DNA of 64,000 bases from CAIRDP01 sp037138335 (GCA_037138335.1 JBAXIO010000003.1:1-64000); one strand, 5' to 3'; shown: positions 18,603 to 27,384, counted from the first letter of the stretch. Numbers and translations are program-made. Notes: generated by a model not told the origin, from the sequence alone.

Positions 18603-18633
18603 TTAATTTATACTAAAAAGAAAGTAAAAGAAT

Positions 18634-19815
18634 ATGAGTGAAGATCATTTTATAAATGTGAAGATCATGGTTGTCGACGATGAAGTCGATCTCGAACCGC
18701 TTGTAAAACAGAAATTCAGGAGGCAGATCAGGGATGGCGTTTACGATTTTGTGTTCGCCCATAACGGGCTGGAAGCCCTCAGTAAACTCATTGAGTTTCC
18801 CGAGATCGGCATCATCCTTTCCGATATCAATATGCCGGAGATGGACGGGCTTACACTTCTTATGAAGCTGAAGGAACTTAAAAATCCCGGGCTTAAAACG
18901 GTGGTGGTTTCCGCATACGGCGATATGGAAAACATACGCACGGCCATGAACCGCGGGGCTTTTGATTTTCTGACCAAGCCCATTAATTTCGAGGACCTTG
19001 AGATCACCATCAACAAGACCATGGATGAGATCATGCAGATCAGGCGGGGGCTGGAAGAACATGACCAGCTTCTTTCAATACAGCACGACCTTCAGACAGC
19101 CCGGGAGATCCAGCAGGCCATACTTCCCAAGTTTTTTCCTCCTTATCCCGACCGCAGGGATTTCGACATTTTTGCTGCCATGAATGCAGCAAAGGAAGTT
19201 GGCGGTGATTTTTACGATTTCTTCATGATCGACAACGACAGGATAGGTTTCGTGATCGGTGATGTTTCGGGCAAGGGGGTCCCGGCAGCTATTTTTATGG
19301 CCGTGAGCCGTACCATAATCAGGGCCACCGGCCTTAAGGGCATGCCGGCCGACGAATGCATGAATTATGTGAACAACCTCCTGTGCAGTGAAAGCGTTTC
19401 ATCGATGTTCGTGACGGTATTCTATGGTATACTGAATACTTCGAGCGGGGAGCTGGAATATGTTAATGCAGGGCATAACCCGCCATACATAGTCAACTCT
19501 TCAGGCCTGACGACCGTTGAGCTCACCAAGGGAACGGTGCTTGGCGGCATTGAGCATTTCAATTACAGGTCGAGCCGGATAATACTTGCACCGGGCGATA
19601 TCCTTTACCTGTACACCGACGGCGTCACCGAAGCTTTCAACCGCCAGGGTGAGCTCTATGGCGATGAACGGCTTGAAATAGTCCTTAATGCCAACCTGCA
19701 GTCAGATCATAAGGAACTTGTAAAAACAACCTTGTCGGCTGTCGCCGACCATGCAGCCGGATTCCCGCCAAGCGATGACATCACGATGATGGCGATCAGA
19801 TTTTTCGGAAGATGA
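18634..19815 (+). CDS. response regulator with PP2C (RsbU/SpoIIE-type) phosphatase output
   Basis: 393 residues: receiver 8-125 (D64 in ILSDINMP), a coiled-coil linker (about 125-165), and a PPM serine phosphatase domain (165-393) with GGDFYDF (190-196), GDVSGKG (D210), and the terminal SDDIT motif. Family knowledge: these phosphatases dephosphorylate STAS-domain proteins in partner-switching pathways. The next gene overlaps this one (ATGA region at 19812) and encodes exactly such a STAS protein. The receiver should be controlled by the preceding histidine kinase. No RsbW-type anti-sigma kinase or sigma factor is in the window, so the switch target is unknown. Confidence 0.92.
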   Translation: MSEDHFINVKIMVVDDEVDLEPLVKQKFRRQIRDGVYDFVFAHNGLEALSKLIEFPEIGIILSDINMPEMDGLTLLMKLKELKNPGLKTVVVSAYGDMENIRTAMNRGAFDFLTKPINFEDLEITINKTMDEIMQIRRGLEEHDQLLSIQHDLQTAREIQQAILPKFFPPYPDRRDFDIFAAMNAAKEVGGDFYDFFMIDNDRIGFVIGDVSGKGVPAAIFMAVSRTIIRATGLKGMPADECMNYVNNLLCSESVSSMFVTVFYGILNTSSGELEYVNAGHNPPYIVNSSGLTTVELTKGTVLGGIEHFNYRSSRIILAPGDILYLYTDGVTEAFNRQGELYGDERLEIVLNANLQSDHKELVKTTLSAVADHAAGFPPSDDITMMAIRFFGR

Positions 19816-20978
19816 TCCTTACCAGGGAAAGGGCATATGGTGCATATCTTATCATTGAAATAGAAGGGCGGATCGACGGGCTTACTTCATCCGCAATCCA
19901 TAAATTATTTGAACAGGCTGCCGAAGACGGGAATCACAATATCATTTTTGATTTCTCGGCGGTTACCTATATCAGCAGCGCCGGGCTCAGGGTTTTCATG
20001 CAGGCCCAGAAAAAACTGAAACCAATAGGAGGCGAAGTAATTCTGCTTTCAATGCAGGAAACCGCTGTAGATGTTTTCAGGATAAGCGGCATGCATAACC
20101 TGTTCAGGATGATCTCGTCCCTGGACGATCTGGGGGAAGTTTTTGTTGAAGAGCCTGCAGGCAGCCCTTCTGAACATTTTTTTTCTGACGACAGGGTTTA
20201 TGAGTGGGAGAGCAGGAAAGTGCCTGACGGGAAGTATTCAGGAATAGGCAATGCCGGAAAACTGAAAAATTCATCTTTCAGCCGCCGGGATATTATTACG
20301 ATCTCACAGTCGGAACTTCAGTTTGCCGTGGGGCTTGGGTCTGTCGGGGAAACAGTGCAGGATTATTGCGATCTCTTCGGCGAATCACTGCTTGCCGCCC
20401 ATAATTTTTTCGGCTACCCTGCCACTGAACAGCCTGCCGTGGATTATGCCTGGTATTCAAAGACGCATCCCGGGGCCGTACATTTTCTGCATGGATTCAG
20501 GTTTTCGGGTGAGTTCAGCACCCTCATGCGCTTCAACTCACGGGAGCCTTTGGAACTTCTCTCTATTGCACGGAAATCAGCGGAAATCTCAGGGAGCAAC
20601 TTTTTCGGACTGGTGTTTATTGCCAACAGTGCCGGCATCTACGGCCTAAACCTGAAAAAAATTCCCTGGCAGGAGAATATGCCTGATCCGCCGGATATCA
20701 TGCATGATTCGGTTTTTCCCGCCTGGTTTGATTTCCCGGTTGAGGATGCCGATCTGCATAATACGGTCCTGGCGGTCGGGATTTACTCAAAGAGCGGTGA
20801 AGAAGAGGAGCTGCATATGCATGGGGTTATTTTTGCAAAAGGACTGGCAGGCCGGTCGGGCATGGACCTTAATGCCGAATTGCAGAGGCTCATCCATGCA
20901 TCGGAACCTTTAAAGGTGGTTCACCTTCTGGAAGAGAGCAGGTTCCTGTACGGACTGGCGGGTATAATAGCATTTTAG
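19812..20978 (+). CDS. STAS-domain protein with an unrecognised C-terminal domain
   Basis: Residues 1-110 are a STAS (anti-sigma antagonist) domain with the phospho-acceptor loop YISSAGLRVF (candidate S55/S56). A variable linker follows (110-165), then about 220 residues (165-388) that I cannot assign to any family; it contains a FAVGLGSVGE stretch, an HGFRFSGEF stretch and an acidic HMHG region. The gene overlaps the PP2C phosphatase gene and ends 1 bp before the permease fusion gene, so translation is probably coupled to both. The likely role is to carry the phosphorylation state set by the phosphatase to the transporter or to another partner; this is inference. Confidence 0.82.
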   Translation: MILTRERAYGAYLIIEIEGRIDGLTSSAIHKLFEQAAEDGNHNIIFDFSAVTYISSAGLRVFMQAQKKLKPIGGEVILLSMQETAVDVFRISGMHNLFRMISSLDDLGEVFVEEPAGSPSEHFFSDDRVYEWESRKVPDGKYSGIGNAGKLKNSSFSRRDIITISQSELQFAVGLGSVGETVQDYCDLFGESLLAAHNFFGYPATEQPAVDYAWYSKTHPGAVHFLHGFRFSGEFSTLMRFNSREPLELLSIARKSAEISGSNFFGLVFIANSAGIYGLNLKKIPWQENMPDPPDIMHDSVFPAWFDFPVEDADLHNTVLAVGIYSKSGEEEELHMHGVIFAKGLAGRSGMDLNAELQRLIHASEPLKVVHLLEESRFLYGLAGIIAF

Positions 20979-20979
20979 T

Positions 20980-23829
20980 ATGGATCTCTGGATAGGCGCG
21001 GTAAATCTTGGTTTCCTTTATGCTTTCATGGCATTGGGAACCTTCATAACCTACCGGTATTTCAATATTGCCGATATCACCATCGACGGCAGTTTTACAC
21101 TTGGCGCCGCCACCGGGGCTATCCTTATCGTTGACGGATGGAACCCTTTCCTTGTTCTGCCGGTTTCTTTCCTTGCCGGGTCATGCGCAGGATTTATAAC
21201 GGGCTTTATACACACAAGGTTTAAAATTGACGGGCTGCTTGCAGGCATACTGGTTATGACAGGCTTGTATTCGGTGAACCTGCACGTGATGGGCAAATCG
21301 AATATCCCGCTCATGAACCACCCTACCTTCGAGACAGTTGCAACGGGGATCAACCCGGGGCTTCACCAGGAACTCTGGACCTGCATTTTGCTCCTCGCAG
21401 TGATAATCGCAGTATGGCTTCTGCTTTCGGCCTTTCTTAAATCTGACCTGGGCCTGACCATGCTTGCTACAGGGAACAACCCTACGATGATCTCTGCCCA
21501 GGGCGTAAGCACCAACAGGATGAAGATGCTCGGTATCACCCTGGCGAACGGCATGGTTGGCCTCTCGGGAATCCTGATCGCGCAGTATCAGGGCTTCGCC
21601 GACATAGGCATGGGCATTGGCTCCATTATATACAGCCTTGCAGCGGTGATCATAGGGCAGGCACTTTTCAGGACACGGAAAGTTTGGCTTGCAGTCCTGG
21701 GTGTGATCCTCGGGGCTGTGCTCTTTCGTCTCGCTGTTGCCCTGGCTTTGAAGTCAGGTTTTGATCCAAACGATCTTAAAATACTGACAGCACTCTTTGT
21801 ACTGCTGACCCTGGTGATTTCGAAGTCGGTGAAATCCGGCACGGGCCAGGACACAAGGTTAAAGACCCTGGTCAGGAAAAACAGGAAGCTGATCATTTCA
21901 GCCTTTATCCTTGCGATCCTGGGGTGGATGATCTACCTGCTTGCCTCATCGGGGACAGCTGCAAAGACAAGTGAGAAAAAAGTCAGGATAGGTATCGTGA
22001 TGGCCAATCACAGCAGTGTTCTCACAAAGACCCGCGACGGTTTCATGACAGAGATGAAAAACCTGGGTTATGTCAACGGCAGAAACTGCCTTATCTCGGA
22101 GCTGAATGCCGAAGGAGACATCCCTGCCAACAAATCCATGGTTGACAAACTTATGGCCGATAAAACCGATCTTTTCCTTGCATTTTCTTCGGCTTCAACC
22201 CAGGCTGTCGTCAATAAAGTGAAGAATAAACCCGTGGTGTTTGCCACAGTAGCCAGCCCTTTTATACTTGGGGCGGGAAAAACACCTATCGATCATCCGG
22301 CCAATGTCACAGGGGTGTACGGTCAGGCTCCCGTAAGAGACCTTCTCAGGATACTTACTAAATTTTTCCCCGGGAATGTCAGGATCGGGACGATATACAA
22401 TCCTGGTTTCCCGAACACCCGTGTTAACCTCGGCGACCTGAAGAAAGCCCTGAAGGATTTTCCCCGGATCACCCTTGTAGAGATGAGCGTGAGCGGCACC
22501 TCTGAAGTTCAGCAGGCTGCGCAATCTCTTGCTTCCAAAGGGATACAGGCATTTTATCTGATCACCGACCTTACGGTTTTCGATGCCTTTGAGTCGGTGC
22601 TGAAGGTCTCCAGGTCAGACAAGATCCCTATTTTCGCAAATGATGCCGATTGCCTTGAAAGGGGGGCATTCCTGGTGTACGGTTATGAATTTTATACCAG
22701 CGGGGTGCAGGCTGCGCGCCTTGCCGACAGGATCATCCGCGGGGAATCTCCGGCGGGGATCCCATATGAACACTATGCCCGTTGCCTCCTGGGCGTTAAC
22801 CGCGACCAGGCAATGCAGTTCGGGCTGACCATCCCCGACACCCTGGTCAAAGCAGCCGAAGCGACAATGTATAAGAACAAGTATTCTAAAAAAACGTTCA
22901 GGCTTCCGGTAAGGCCGACCCAGGGCAGGGCTGCAAGGATTGCAGTGTTCCAGTATACAAACAGCACCCTTCTCAACCGTTCAGTGCAGGGTTTGAGGGA
23001 TGTCCTTATCAGGGAAAAATATGCCAGGGGAAGGAAACTTGATATTACCTTCTACGATGCTTTGGGTGATTACGGGACCGCACAATCCATTGCGAAAGAT
23101 ATTATTTCAAAGGATTTCGATTATATAGCAACTGCATCAACACTTGCGATGCAGACTCTTGCTGCTCACAATAAAAAAGTGCCCCATGTATTCTGTGCTG
23201 TTACGGACCCATTAAAATCAGGGGTTGCCAGGTCTTTGGAGGATCACCAGGTCAATCTGACCGGGCTTGCAACTCCCCAGCCTGTTGCAGCCACCATACA
23301 CCTGATGAGGACGCTGCTGCCAAAAGCGAAGAAAGTCGGGATGATATGGACCAGCTCGGAGATCAACTCAGAAATATGTACCCGATGGGCGAGGGAAGCT
23401 TGTGCGAAGGAGGGATTCGTTCTTATCGAAAAAACGATCTCAGGCGTTGGTGAGGTTGATGCGGCTGTAAAATCACTCATATCTTCGGGCATAGATATCT
23501 TTTTCATATCGGGCGATGTGACGGTATCCCAGGCGCTGCCTGTATTAGGCCGCATCATGCAGGATGAAAGGATCCCATTTTTTAGCAATTCCTCCGATGA
23601 TATATATTCGGGAACCATGGTAAGCCTCGGGGCCAGTTATTATGATGTAGGGAAGAAAGCTGCGGGAATACTTTTAGGTATAATGGATGGTGCAAGTCCG
23701 GTTGATATACCGATACAGATTTATGTTCCAGAGACCCTTGCCATTAATCTTGCACTGGCAAGGAAATTTGGAATCTCCATCCCCGACACCATACTTCAGA
23801 AGGCAGTGATTAAACTAGAAAAATATTGA
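20980..23829 (+). CDS. ABC permease fused to two substrate-binding domains
   Basis: A 949-residue fusion. Residues 1-285 are a BPD_transp_2-like permease of the TrpXYZ-type ABC system, with about eight membrane segments and the ITIDGSFTLGAA motif. A further membrane segment (304-322) leads out of the membrane to two tandem ABC_sub_bind domains (about 334-627 and 650-945) that are related but clearly diverged. Normally the binding protein is a separate lipoprotein; here two copies are tethered to the permease. Related systems are linked to aromatic amino acids, but the substrate here is not known. The following ATPase gene overlaps its stop codon. Confidence 0.87.
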   Translation: MDLWIGAVNLGFLYAFMALGTFITYRYFNIADITIDGSFTLGAATGAILIVDGWNPFLVLPVSFLAGSCAGFITGFIHTRFKIDGLLAGILVMTGLYSVNLHVMGKSNIPLMNHPTFETVATGINPGLHQELWTCILLLAVIIAVWLLLSAFLKSDLGLTMLATGNNPTMISAQGVSTNRMKMLGITLANGMVGLSGILIAQYQGFADIGMGIGSIIYSLAAVIIGQALFRTRKVWLAVLGVILGAVLFRLAVALALKSGFDPNDLKILTALFVLLTLVISKSVKSGTGQDTRLKTLVRKNRKLIISAFILAILGWMIYLLASSGTAAKTSEKKVRIGIVMANHSSVLTKTRDGFMTEMKNLGYVNGRNCLISELNAEGDIPANKSMVDKLMADKTDLFLAFSSASTQAVVNKVKNKPVVFATVASPFILGAGKTPIDHPANVTGVYGQAPVRDLLRILTKFFPGNVRIGTIYNPGFPNTRVNLGDLKKALKDFPRITLVEMSVSGTSEVQQAAQSLASKGIQAFYLITDLTVFDAFESVLKVSRSDKIPIFANDADCLERGAFLVYGYEFYTSGVQAARLADRIIRGESPAGIPYEHYARCLLGVNRDQAMQFGLTIPDTLVKAAEATMYKNKYSKKTFRLPVRPTQGRAARIAVFQYTNSTLLNRSVQGLRDVLIREKYARGRKLDITFYDALGDYGTAQSIAKDIISKDFDYIATASTLAMQTLAAHNKKVPHVFCAVTDPLKSGVARSLEDHQVNLTGLATPQPVAATIHLMRTLLPKAKKVGMIWTSSEINSEICTRWAREACAKEGFVLIEKTISGVGEVDAAVKSLISSGIDIFFISGDVTVSQALPVLGRIMQDERIPFFSNSSDDIYSGTMVSLGASYYDVGKKAAGILLGIMDGASPVDIPIQIYVPETLAINLALARKFGISIPDTILQKAVIKLEKY

Positions 23830-24638
23830 TCGAGCTAAAAGACATAACGGTCCGTTTCAACCGTGGTTCGGTTGACGAAGTGCTTGCACTTAACAATGTC
23901 AGCCTGACCATAGGTGAAGGCGAGTTTGCAACGGTGATCGGTACCAACGGCTCGGGCAAATCGACTTTGCTGAACCTCATCGCTGGTGATATCATGCCTG
24001 ATGAAGGAAAAGTTATCCTTGACGGTAAGGATATGACACGCTGGCCGGCGTACCGCCGCGCTGTAATCCTGTCAAGAGTGTTCCAGAATCCATACCTCAG
24101 CACAGCCCCTGACATGACCATTGCCGAGAATCTGCTGATGGCATGGTTCCGCGGGAAAAACCGCTACCCGAAATTCAGCCTCAACAGGGCCCTTCTGAAA
24201 GAGTTCAGGTTAAAGCTGGCCGATCTTGAGATGAACCTCGAAGACAGGATAAGCAATACGGCAGGTACTCTTTCGGGCGGACAAAGGCAGGCAGTGACAC
24301 TGCTCATGGCTGTTCTGGTAAAACCAAGGATTCTTTTACTCGATGAGCATACTGCGGCCCTCGATCCTAAGACCGGGGCCCAGGTCACCAGGCTGACCAA
24401 TAAATTTATAGCGGAGGGTAACCTCACGGCCCTCATGGTGACCCATTCGATGAAACAGGCGCTTGAGATGGGAAACAGGATCATCATGATGCATGGCGGA
24501 AGGATCATTTCAGATATTCCTGCAAAAGAGAAAGAAATGCTGACAGTGGAGGACCTGCTGCTGAAATTTGAGAATATCAGGAAGAAGGAAAAACTCACTC
24601 CGGAAATGCTGGCGAATTTCAGGAGACAGTATGTATGA
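23826..24638 (+). CDS. ABC transporter ATP-binding protein
   Basis: 270 residues with Walker A GTNGSGKST, Q-loop region SRVFQNPYLST, signature LSGGQRQA, Walker B ILLLDEHTAALD and H-loop VTHS. It resembles the ATPase of the TrpXYZ-type importers and is the obvious partner of the preceding fused permease. Translation starts at a TTG (23826) that overlaps the TGA of the permease gene. It is the last gene of the 15399-24638 operon. The C-terminal tail (about 235-270) is basic and helical. Confidence 0.9.
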   Translation: MIELKDITVRFNRGSVDEVLALNNVSLTIGEGEFATVIGTNGSGKSTLLNLIAGDIMPDEGKVILDGKDMTRWPAYRRAVILSRVFQNPYLSTAPDMTIAENLLMAWFRGKNRYPKFSLNRALLKEFRLKLADLEMNLEDRISNTAGTLSGGQRQAVTLLMAVLVKPRILLLDEHTAALDPKTGAQVTRLTNKFIAEGNLTALMVTHSMKQALEMGNRIIMMHGGRIISDIPAKEKEMLTVEDLLLKFENIRKKEKLTPEMLANFRRQYV

Positions 24639-24646
24639 GGGATGCG

Positions 24647-24695
24647 GGATCCAGGATCCAGGATGCAGGATAAAGGATACAGGAATCGGGATGTC
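24647..24695. repeat. 7-bp tandem array, GGATNCA type
   Basis: Seven consecutive 7-bp units: GGATCCA twice, GGATGCA, GGATAAA, GGATACA, GGAATCG, GGATGTC. The array fills the spacer between the ABC ATPase gene and the convergent GNAT gene and touches the GNAT stop codon. No gene or terminator hairpin is seen here. Confidence 0.75.
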
Positions 24696-25182
24696 AGAAC
24701 CTGTATATATACACCATTTTTGAATCCCCGTCCTTGTAATAATCGCGGATCTCGGCTTCAAGTTTATACCCGAAGTTCAGGTAAAATTTTCGTGTAGGCG
24801 TGTATTTCTCAAGGCCGGAGGTTTCGGCAATCACGTATTTCCCCCCGAGTGCTTTGATAAGTTTGTGGGTTTCTTCCAGGATGATCTTTCCAATGCCTTT
24901 CCCGCGGAGGTCGTTATGAGTAATGATCCAGAAGAGATCATAACCCGCTTCGGTGCCCATGATCTGGCCGTAGCAGGTGTAGGAAACAGGTTTCCCGGCA
25001 ACCTCGGCAAACAGGAATTTGTACGGACTGTGTTCTCCGTCAATCAGCGCATCCTCTACCAGTTCAACGGCAACCGGGATTTCAAAATCATAGAAAAAGC
25101 CTGTTGATTCGGCCATTTCTTTCACAGCAGTTACGTCACCCGGAAGAACGTGGTGGCGGTAAGTAATTTCAGGGGCAGACAT
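24694..25182 (-). CDS. GNAT-family N-acetyltransferase
   Basis: 162 residues with the GNAT core: an acetyl-CoA binding motif DLRGKGIGKIILEE (motif A), followed by a YVIAETS strand and a typical FYLNFGYK helix-strand near the C-terminus. It is last in the minus-strand cluster with a lysine 2,3-aminomutase and two ATP-grasp enzymes. One attractive role is acetylation of beta-lysine or of a ligated product (AblB-type chemistry), but sequence alone does not fix the substrate. Both flanks carry 7-bp tandem arrays. Confidence 0.85.
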   Translation of the reverse strand: MSAPEITYRHHVLPGDVTAVKEMAESTGFFYDFEIPVAVELVEDALIDGEHSPYKFLFAEVAGKPVSYTCYGQIMGTEAGYDLFWIITHNDLRGKGIGKIILEETHKLIKALGGKYVIAETSGLEKYTPTRKFYLNFGYKLEAEIRDYYKDGDSKMVYIYRF

Positions 25183-25186
25183 ATGA

Positions 25187-25263
25187 ATTTACGATTTACG
25201 ATTTGCGATTCACCAGTCACCGGTCACTGTTCACTATTCACCAGTCACTGTTCACCATTCACG
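25187..25263. repeat. 7-bp tandem array, ATTCACC type
   Basis: Eleven 7-bp units run without interruption: ATTTACG, ATTTACG, ATTTGCG, ATTCACC, AGTCACC, GGTCACT, GTTCACT, ATTCACC, AGTCACT, GTTCACC, ATTCACG. They fill the whole spacer between the GNAT gene and the first ATP-grasp gene, and overlap the stop codon of the latter. There are no spacers of the kind a CRISPR array would have. Confidence 0.8.
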
Positions 25264-26236
25264 GTTTCAACGCATCCTCTATAATGCGCTCCACAACCTG
25301 GGGGAATGTCAGTCCTGCCTGTTTGATGGCAGCGACATACCCGCTTTCGGGCGCAATGCAGGGATTCCCGTTGATTTCGAGGATGTAGGGTTTTTTGTTT
25401 TTATCAACCCTGAAGTCGACCCTAACATATCCCCTGAGTTCAAACGCGTGCCAGCATTTAATGGCGATGGATTTAAGTTCTTCCACCAGGGGCAGGTCTT
25501 CTTTCTTATAGCGGAAGGTACGGGGTGTGTGGTTGTATTCAAATGAATCTTCAGTCCATTTGGCTTTATAACCCACGATATGGTGTTTCCCTTCGGGGTA
25601 GTCTTTGAAGAGGATCTCTGCAGGCGGCATCACCTGTGGCCCATTCTTTCCGCCAAGAACTGACAGGTTGAATTCCCTTCCCTTGATGAACTGTTCAACA
25701 AAGATCTCTTTAGGGTCCAGCTTTTTCAGCTTTTGGATGTATGCTTTATTGTTGCCCTGGAAGATGTTCTCCTCGTCAAGTCCAAGGGAGCCGTCTTCCC
25801 ATATAGGTTTTGCAATATATGTTTCATCCTTCTTAAGTTTGCCCAGCTGATTGAGGGTGTACCAGTCGGAAGTAGGCAGGCCATGAAGCCTCATCTGCTG
25901 TTTTCCCAGGACTTTACTTGTAGTAAGGAACATGGCCTCGAGCTGTACGCCGGTATACGGGATTTTCAGGACATTCAGGATGGAGGGGCTGATATGGAGC
26001 AGGGCTCCGGTTCCCTCCATCATTTCCACCATATTGAAGACCAGGAGCGGCTTCATCTTTTTCAGCTGCGCGATGACTTCATCGAGGTGGATGTCGAACG
26101 GGACTTCAAAGGATTCGTACCCCAGCACTTTGAGAGCCTTTTTAATGAACCTCATCTGCCTTACAACATCGAGTTCATCATCTTTCGGGTTTTCGCTCAT
26201 CCTGTTGTAGAGGAAGACGACGCGATTGTTTTTCAT
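25259..26236 (-). CDS. ATP-grasp ligase, D-Ala-D-Ala-ligase-like (first copy)
   Basis: 325 residues of the Ddl-like ATP-grasp fold: an N-terminal VVFLYNRM strand, lysines in YIAKPIWEDGS for ATP, an FVEQFIKGREFNLSVLG strand, and the metal-binding end VRVDFRV...LEINGNPC. Family members form amide bonds between an acyl phosphate and an amine. It is not the housekeeping Ddl: the context is lysine 2,3-aminomutase, a second ATP-grasp enzyme and a GNAT. It is about as long as Ddl and only distantly similar to its neighbour at 26401-27381, so the two probably catalyse different steps. Confidence 0.87.
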   Translation of the reverse strand: MKNNRVVFLYNRMSENPKDDELDVVRQMRFIKKALKVLGYESFEVPFDIHLDEVIAQLKKMKPLLVFNMVEMMEGTGALLHISPSILNVLKIPYTGVQLEAMFLTTSKVLGKQQMRLHGLPTSDWYTLNQLGKLKKDETYIAKPIWEDGSLGLDEENIFQGNNKAYIQKLKKLDPKEIFVEQFIKGREFNLSVLGGKNGPQVMPPAEILFKDYPEGKHHIVGYKAKWTEDSFEYNHTPRTFRYKKEDLPLVEELKSIAIKCWHAFELRGYVRVDFRVDKNKKPYILEINGNPCIAPESGYVAAIKQAGLTFPQVVERIIEDALKP

Positions 26237-26280
26237 ACTTTTTTTTTATCAGTCTATTCGCTTAGTTTGATACAGGATAA

Positions 26281-26408
26281 GGCGCTTCGCGCCGATAACT
26301 GGATAACTTGATCAGCTGTTGCGCAGCGATTACTGGATATCCAGTTTCCCAGTTTCCCAGTTTCCCAGTTTCCCAGTTTTCCAGTAATCCAGTTAACCAG
26401 TTATCCAG
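26281..26408. repeat. 8-bp tandem array with inverted GGATAACT units
   Basis: The 164-bp spacer between the two ATP-grasp genes holds a hairpin ggcgc-ttc-gcgcc (26281-26293), two forward GGATAACT-type units (26294-26310), a palindrome ACTGGATATCCAGT (26332-26345), and then about eight 8-bp units of CCCAGTTT/TCCAGTTA type to 26408. The latter are the reverse complement of the GGAWAACT units at 34349-34444. The rest of the spacer carries no gene. Confidence 0.75.
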
Positions 26409-27381
26409 CCCTCACTCTTTCCACCGCCGAGTCCATGATCCATCCCATCAGTTTCAGGTACGGTATTCCCTGGAGGTTGCAGATGATAGGCAGGTCGGAA
26501 TGTTCGGGATGGAGCCCTGCGAGGGGGTTTACTTCCATGAATCCCGGATTGCCTTCTGCATCGAGGCGGATATCGACCCTTCCGCCATCCCTGCAGTTCA
26601 GGGCCCTCCAGGCGTCCAGTGAAACCTGTGCACAGCGGTTGGCGAGTTCATCGGATGCCATCCTGTACCGGACCCTTTCTTCGCATTCTTCCTTATTCAC
26701 ATAGGTATAGGCATCAGCCTCGGCCCCGGTATTGAGTATTACTTCCATCACGCCGATACATTTTGCTTTTGTGCCTGTACCTGTTATCCCAACTGTAAAT
26801 TCGCGGCCGGGCAGGTAGGTTTCAATGATAAGCCCCTGTTCAAAACGCGGCAGGAGTTCAAGGCATACCGTTTCGAGTTCGGCTGCTGTGTTGACCTTGC
26901 TTTTCGAATCTATGCCTTTGCCGGTGCCCTCTCCCAGCGGCTTGACAAAAAGAGGATAAGGGAGATTTACCAGCGCGATATCCGCCTTCATCTTAACCTC
27001 TGCAAAATCGGGGGTAGGCACGCCGCAATCCCTCACCACGTGTTTGGTCATTCCCTTATGCAAAGTGAGGGCAAGCACAAGAGGGTCGGAGAAAACATAG
27101 GGGATGTTATAGGCGTCAAGCAATGCAGGCACCTGGGCTTCGCGGCCGATGCCGTACATCCCTTCGCAGATATTGAACACCAGGTCCCAGCGTTCGCCCC
27201 CGGCCAGTTTCTGTACAAGGTGCCTCACATGCCCTATACGCACTGTTGAATAGCCGAGTTGCTGAAGGGTATTGTCAATAGCATCGACCGTACTTTCGCG
27301 GTCAAATTCTGCTGTTTCTTCTTCCGAAAAACCTTCTTTCAGATAATCTGACCGCAGGTCATAAGTAAGGCCGACTACCAT
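26401..27381 (-). CDS. ATP-grasp ligase, D-Ala-D-Ala-ligase-like (second copy)
   Basis: 326 residues. Ddl-like features: VVGLTYDLRSDYL at the start, FNICEGMYG, PLFVKPLGEGTGKGI (ATP loop), YLPGREFTVGI, and the metal-binding GRVDIRLDAEGNPGFMEVNPLAG. It follows the aminomutase gene after 3 bp, so cotranscription is near certain. The N-terminal half differs clearly from the other ATP-grasp protein. Probable role: ligation of an amino acid (possibly beta-lysine from the aminomutase) to another amino acid or a small peptide. This is inference from context. Confidence 0.87.
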   Translation of the reverse strand: MVVGLTYDLRSDYLKEGFSEEETAEFDRESTVDAIDNTLQQLGYSTVRIGHVRHLVQKLAGGERWDLVFNICEGMYGIGREAQVPALLDAYNIPYVFSDPLVLALTLHKGMTKHVVRDCGVPTPDFAEVKMKADIALVNLPYPLFVKPLGEGTGKGIDSKSKVNTAAELETVCLELLPRFEQGLIIETYLPGREFTVGITGTGTKAKCIGVMEVILNTGAEADAYTYVNKEECEERVRYRMASDELANRCAQVSLDAWRALNCRDGGRVDIRLDAEGNPGFMEVNPLAGLHPEHSDLPIICNLQGIPYLKLMGWIMDSAVERVRAG

Positions 27382-27384
27382 AGG

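Noticed and set aside
18613..19062. 149-residue minus-strand ORF in the PP2C gene
   Set aside because: Antisense to a well-supported receiver-PP2C gene and lacking any family match.
24647..25263. CRISPR array
   Set aside because: The repeats are 7 bp, contiguous, with no unique spacers and no cas genes nearby. They are simple tandem arrays.
25259..27381. Housekeeping D-Ala-D-Ala ligases
   Set aside because: Two dissimilar ATP-grasp genes in an operon with an aminomutase and a GNAT do not fit cell-wall synthesis, and no mur genes are near.
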